NCBI GenBank assembly: GCA_903953455.1
Contig: CAJBJW010000106.1
Span: forward strand, 1 to 5,966
Direction of reading: 5' to 3'
Origin: an uncultured Pseudomonadota bacterium
GTDB taxonomy: Bacteria > Pseudomonadota > Gammaproteobacteria > Methylococcales > Methylomonadaceae
DNA: 5,966 nt
In this document: positions 3,519-5,966 of the stretch, piece after piece
Layout of the letters: every line of letters begins with the position of its first letter
Position numbering within the stretch: the stretch's first letter is position 1
Notes under the pieces: generated by a model
The model's database searches: none
Told to the model about the DNA's origin: nothing
Seen by the model: the letters and a program-made list of their open reading frames with translations, nothing else
Made by a program: the position numbers and the translations under genes

Positions 3519-5930
3519 ATGACTACTCGTTTAACCGCAAGTAGTCTTGCCAACCCAATAATAAAATCGGTCAATACCACCTTCTCTGCCCCTAATCCAA
3601 AAGTGGTGTCAGATGTTGAAGGACCTTTTTTTATTGCACTTGGCAAGACTTCAAAAGGGGCAATAGCCACCGTTAACTTAAAAAGTATCGGCGATGCTGC
3701 TGCAGCTAAAACCACACTGATTCTTGATGGTGTCAGTACGGATTACACTTTTACGACAAAAAGTGGTGCTGTTACCGTATCAACTATCGCTAAAGGTTCA
3801 CAAAAAGCCATAGCAGTTGCGACGCTTGATTTAACCAATGCGTTTGATACACCATTAATTAAGTTTGCTGACTTAACAGCGAAACTGCATGCTGCTACAG
3901 CGAAATCACAAGCAACATTAGTAATTCTTCCATTCCCCACATTCACATTAGCTAACGATACAGGCGTTAGTGCAAATGATGGTATTACCAGTGATGGAAC
4001 GTTAACCATTTCAAGTCATCCTGGCACGAAGATCTCATATAGCTTAGATGGTAGTGTCAATTATAAAGATCTCAGCGGAAATTATTACTCTGGTGCATCC
4101 ATTCCACTTGCAGCAGGTAAATATGCCGCTGGAAGCATCAAAATAATTGAGAGTGTTAATGGCTCCGTGAGCAAGGTGACGTCAAATCCCAATGATATTC
4201 TTGTGGATCAAACGATCGCAACGCCCACGTACGTTGTTGCTGAAAACAACACTGTTAGCCAAGCCGAAAAGTTAGCTGGCGTCACAATAACCGGTAATGC
4301 TGAAACGGGGTCAACAGTCGCGATTTCAATTGATGGCGGAAAAGAGACTTTAGTAAATGTCGTTAACGATTCATGGAACTACAAACTTTCAACAGCGCAA
4401 CTACAACAAAAAGAGGGCACCATCAAAATTACGGCTACCTCCACCGACAAAGCCGGAAATAAAAGTGTTGCCGTAGTTAAAAATGTAGATGTTTTATCTT
4501 CATTTGGAACCATTGCTGAAGACGGCGTGATAAACGCAGAAGAAAAAGCATCTGGTGTGGTGATTACTGGTGATATCAAAGCCGGCTCAAAATCCGTATC
4601 CATTCAAATTGATAACGGCACAGCAAAAGCTGCCACTATCAATGCTGATGGCTCTTGGAGTTATGATTTGCTACCCAGTGAAATCACGGGGAGTAATCTG
4701 ACAATCACAGCCGCTTTCACAGATAAAAACGGTGTTGTTTCAAGCGAAACTAGGGATATCATCATTGACGCGGAGGCCACTGCACCAACCTTTGACTCTA
4801 TTGCTGAAAACAACACTATTAGCGATGCCGAAAAATCAGAAGGCATGACAATTACCGGCACCACTGAAATAGGGTCAACTGTAGCTATTTCAATTGATGG
4901 AGGCATTGAGGCTTTAGCAACTGTTCTTGACGGCGTGTGGAACTACAAAATTCCTTCAGCACAACTAAAAGACGCTAACATCAAAATCACAGCGACAGCA
5001 ACCGACAAAGCTGGCAATGAAAGCATTCCAGTTCCTACTTTCTTAGCGCCTTTTTTTGGGGCAATAGCTGAAGATGGTGTTATTAACGCTGAGGAAAAAG
5101 CCTCGGGGGTTGTCATTACTGGTGATATCAAAACTGGCTCTAAAGCCGTTTCTATACAAATTGACAGTGGCACCGCGAAACCTGCCATTTTAAAAAGTGA
5201 CGGTTCGTGGAGTTATGATTTGCAACCCAGTGACATTACGGGGAGCAACCTGTCAATCACAGCCACTTTCACAGACAAATACGGTGTTGTTTCAAGGGAA
5301 ACGAAGGATGTCATCATTGACGCGGAGGCCACTGCGCCCACCATTGACAGTATTGCTGAAGATGGCGTCATTAGTCCTGGAGAAAAACTAGACGGCGTGA
5401 CGATTACCGGCACAACTGAAATTGGATCAACTGTGGTGGTTGCAATAAATGGAGGCAAAGAAACTTTAGCAACTGTTATCGATGGCGTGTGGAACTACAA
5501 ACTTCCTGCACTGCAAATGAAAGAAGGTTCTCTCAAAATTACTGCGACCGCTACTGACAAAGCGGGCAATGAAAGTATGCCGACTGCTGAGCAATCTGTC
5601 ACGATTGAAAAGACAAATGCTGTTTTCGTTGATATTACAGGTACCAATGCAACTGCATACGATGCCGGCAACGCAAAACTGAACTTTTTTGTTAGTGGAG
5701 ATAACTACATTTACAACATTGTGAATTTTGCCACTGGCGATCAACTTAATTTTCCTGTCGGCAACATCGCAGTCAAAAATGGCAGTGCAACTGACAGAGT
5801 AGTTGACCTGCAATATGGAACTTCCGTGTTGCACCTAACGGGGTTGCTTTTAACAGATGCACAAGAGAGTGCCATTATTGATGTGAATACATTCAACAGC
5901 GCGTTTGGTGCTGGTTCAATTTTGCAGTAA
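3519..5930 (+). CDS. Large bacterial Ig-like repeat protein, probable secreted adhesin or surface protein
   Basis: An 803-residue protein with no N-terminal signal peptide. Residues 1-143 are an unrecognised Ala/Thr-rich region. Residues 144-235 (LANDTGVSANDGIT, YSLDGS, AAGKYAAGSI) match a repeat common in huge RTX/Bap-type adhesins. Five Ig-like domains follow, anchored on IAE at 241, 333, 429, 517 and 613 in the order A-B-A-B-A. Type A has VTITG, GSTVAISIDGG, W-N-YK and TDKAGN; type B has VVITGDIK, GSWSYDL and FTDKNGVVS. Residues 701-803 are a separate domain ending FNSAFGAGSILQ. Lack of a Sec signal with a distinct Gly/Asp/Asn-rich C terminus suits type I secretion, but no glycine-rich RTX nonapeptides or transporter genes are visible. 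The start is set by AAGGA 8 nt upstream. It follows the cytochrome gene by 53 bp. No covalent anchor motif is seen. Confidence 0.8.
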   Translation: MTTRLTASSLANPIIKSVNTTFSAPNPKVVSDVEGPFFIALGKTSKGAIATVNLKSIGDAAAAKTTLILDGVSTDYTFTTKSGAVTVSTIAKGSQKAIAVATLDLTNAFDTPLIKFADLTAKLHAATAKSQATLVILPFPTFTLANDTGVSANDGITSDGTLTISSHPGTKISYSLDGSVNYKDLSGNYYSGASIPLAAGKYAAGSIKIIESVNGSVSKVTSNPNDILVDQTIATPTYVVAENNTVSQAEKLAGVTITGNAETGSTVAISIDGGKETLVNVVNDSWNYKLSTAQLQQKEGTIKITATSTDKAGNKSVAVVKNVDVLSSFGTIAEDGVINAEEKASGVVITGDIKAGSKSVSIQIDNGTAKAATINADGSWSYDLLPSEITGSNLTITAAFTDKNGVVSSETRDIIIDAEATAPTFDSIAENNTISDAEKSEGMTITGTTEIGSTVAISIDGGIEALATVLDGVWNYKIPSAQLKDANIKITATATDKAGNESIPVPTFLAPFFGAIAEDGVINAEEKASGVVITGDIKTGSKAVSIQIDSGTAKPAILKSDGSWSYDLQPSDITGSNLSITATFTDKYGVVSRETKDVIIDAEATAPTIDSIAEDGVISPGEKLDGVTITGTTEIGSTVVVAINGGKETLATVIDGVWNYKLPALQMKEGSLKITATATDKAGNESMPTAEQSVTIEKTNAVFVDITGTNATAYDAGNAKLNFFVSGDNYIYNIVNFATGDQLNFPVGNIAVKNGSATDRVVDLQYGTSVLHLTGLLLTDAQESAIIDVNTFNSAFGAGSILQ
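4503..5606 (+). repeat. Two tandem 552-bp coding repeats (B-A units)
   Basis: Units 4503-5054 and 5055-5606 encode residues 329-512 and 513-696, each one type B plus one type A Ig-like domain. All landmarks are offset by exactly 552 bp, including a 25-bp identical stretch (4759-4783 and 5311-5335). The two B domains differ at about 18 of 100 residues by eye. The lone first A domain (offset 564 bp from the second) shows the duplicated unit was B-A. Confidence 0.85.
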
Positions 5931-5966
5931 ACATTCTTTCATTAAACAACTTAATTTAAATTTTAA

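Noticed and set aside
4661..5458. Long minus-strand frames of similar length within the repeat gene (4661-4906 and 5213-5458)
   Set aside because: They are mirror images of the same duplicated Ig-like coding sequence, lie 552 bp apart like the repeats, and have no ribosome sites of note.

Overview
The window is AT-rich and carries an IHF/HU-type protein, Shine-Dalgarno-led genes, a c-type cytochrome with a Sec signal peptide and a large Ig-like repeat protein without one. Together these point to a Gram-negative proteobacterium, most likely gammaproteobacterial. The species cannot be named from the sequence. Nothing essential or core is visible, so this looks like an accessory region.

Left part (1-2340). 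Two plus-strand genes, a 51-aa stand-alone CxxC/CCxxC metal-binding domain (217-372) and a 108-aa single-span membrane protein (1874-2200), flank a minus-strand group of four small genes. In transcription order these encode a 54-aa protein that is 35% histidine (1409-1573), a 56-aa unknown (1110-1280), an 80-aa unknown (755-997) and an IHF/HU-like DNA-binding protein (466-762). The last two overlap by 8 bp. Both plus-strand genes are preceded by the same control-region-like module: a shared 13-bp block, then 15-bp CG-rich direct repeats ending in GTCGCGCGAC (two units at 93-122, four at 1713-1772), then a -10-like hexamer about 40 bp further on. The repeats stand out from the AT-rich surroundings and are the strongest unexplained signal here. 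Between the second array and the His-rich gene, the minus strand holds a terminator-shaped hairpin and a UUCG-capped hairpin with no gene in front of them.

Middle (2341-2856). About 500 bp of AT-rich DNA has no convincing gene. It holds a small hairpin and a weak promoter candidate before the cytochrome gene.

Right part (2857-5930). A mono-haem cytochrome c with a Thr/Gly-rich tail is followed after 53 bp by an 803-aa Ig-like repeat protein, probably in one operon. The large protein has an A-B-A-B-A repeat order made by duplication of a 552-bp B-A unit, and its C-terminal domain could be a type I secretion signal. The pair suggests a cell-surface or exported function, but partners are not visible in the window.

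A metal theme (CxxC/CCxxC domain, His-rich protein) next to a shared operator-like repeat is the most economical working idea for the left half. It is an inference from context only.
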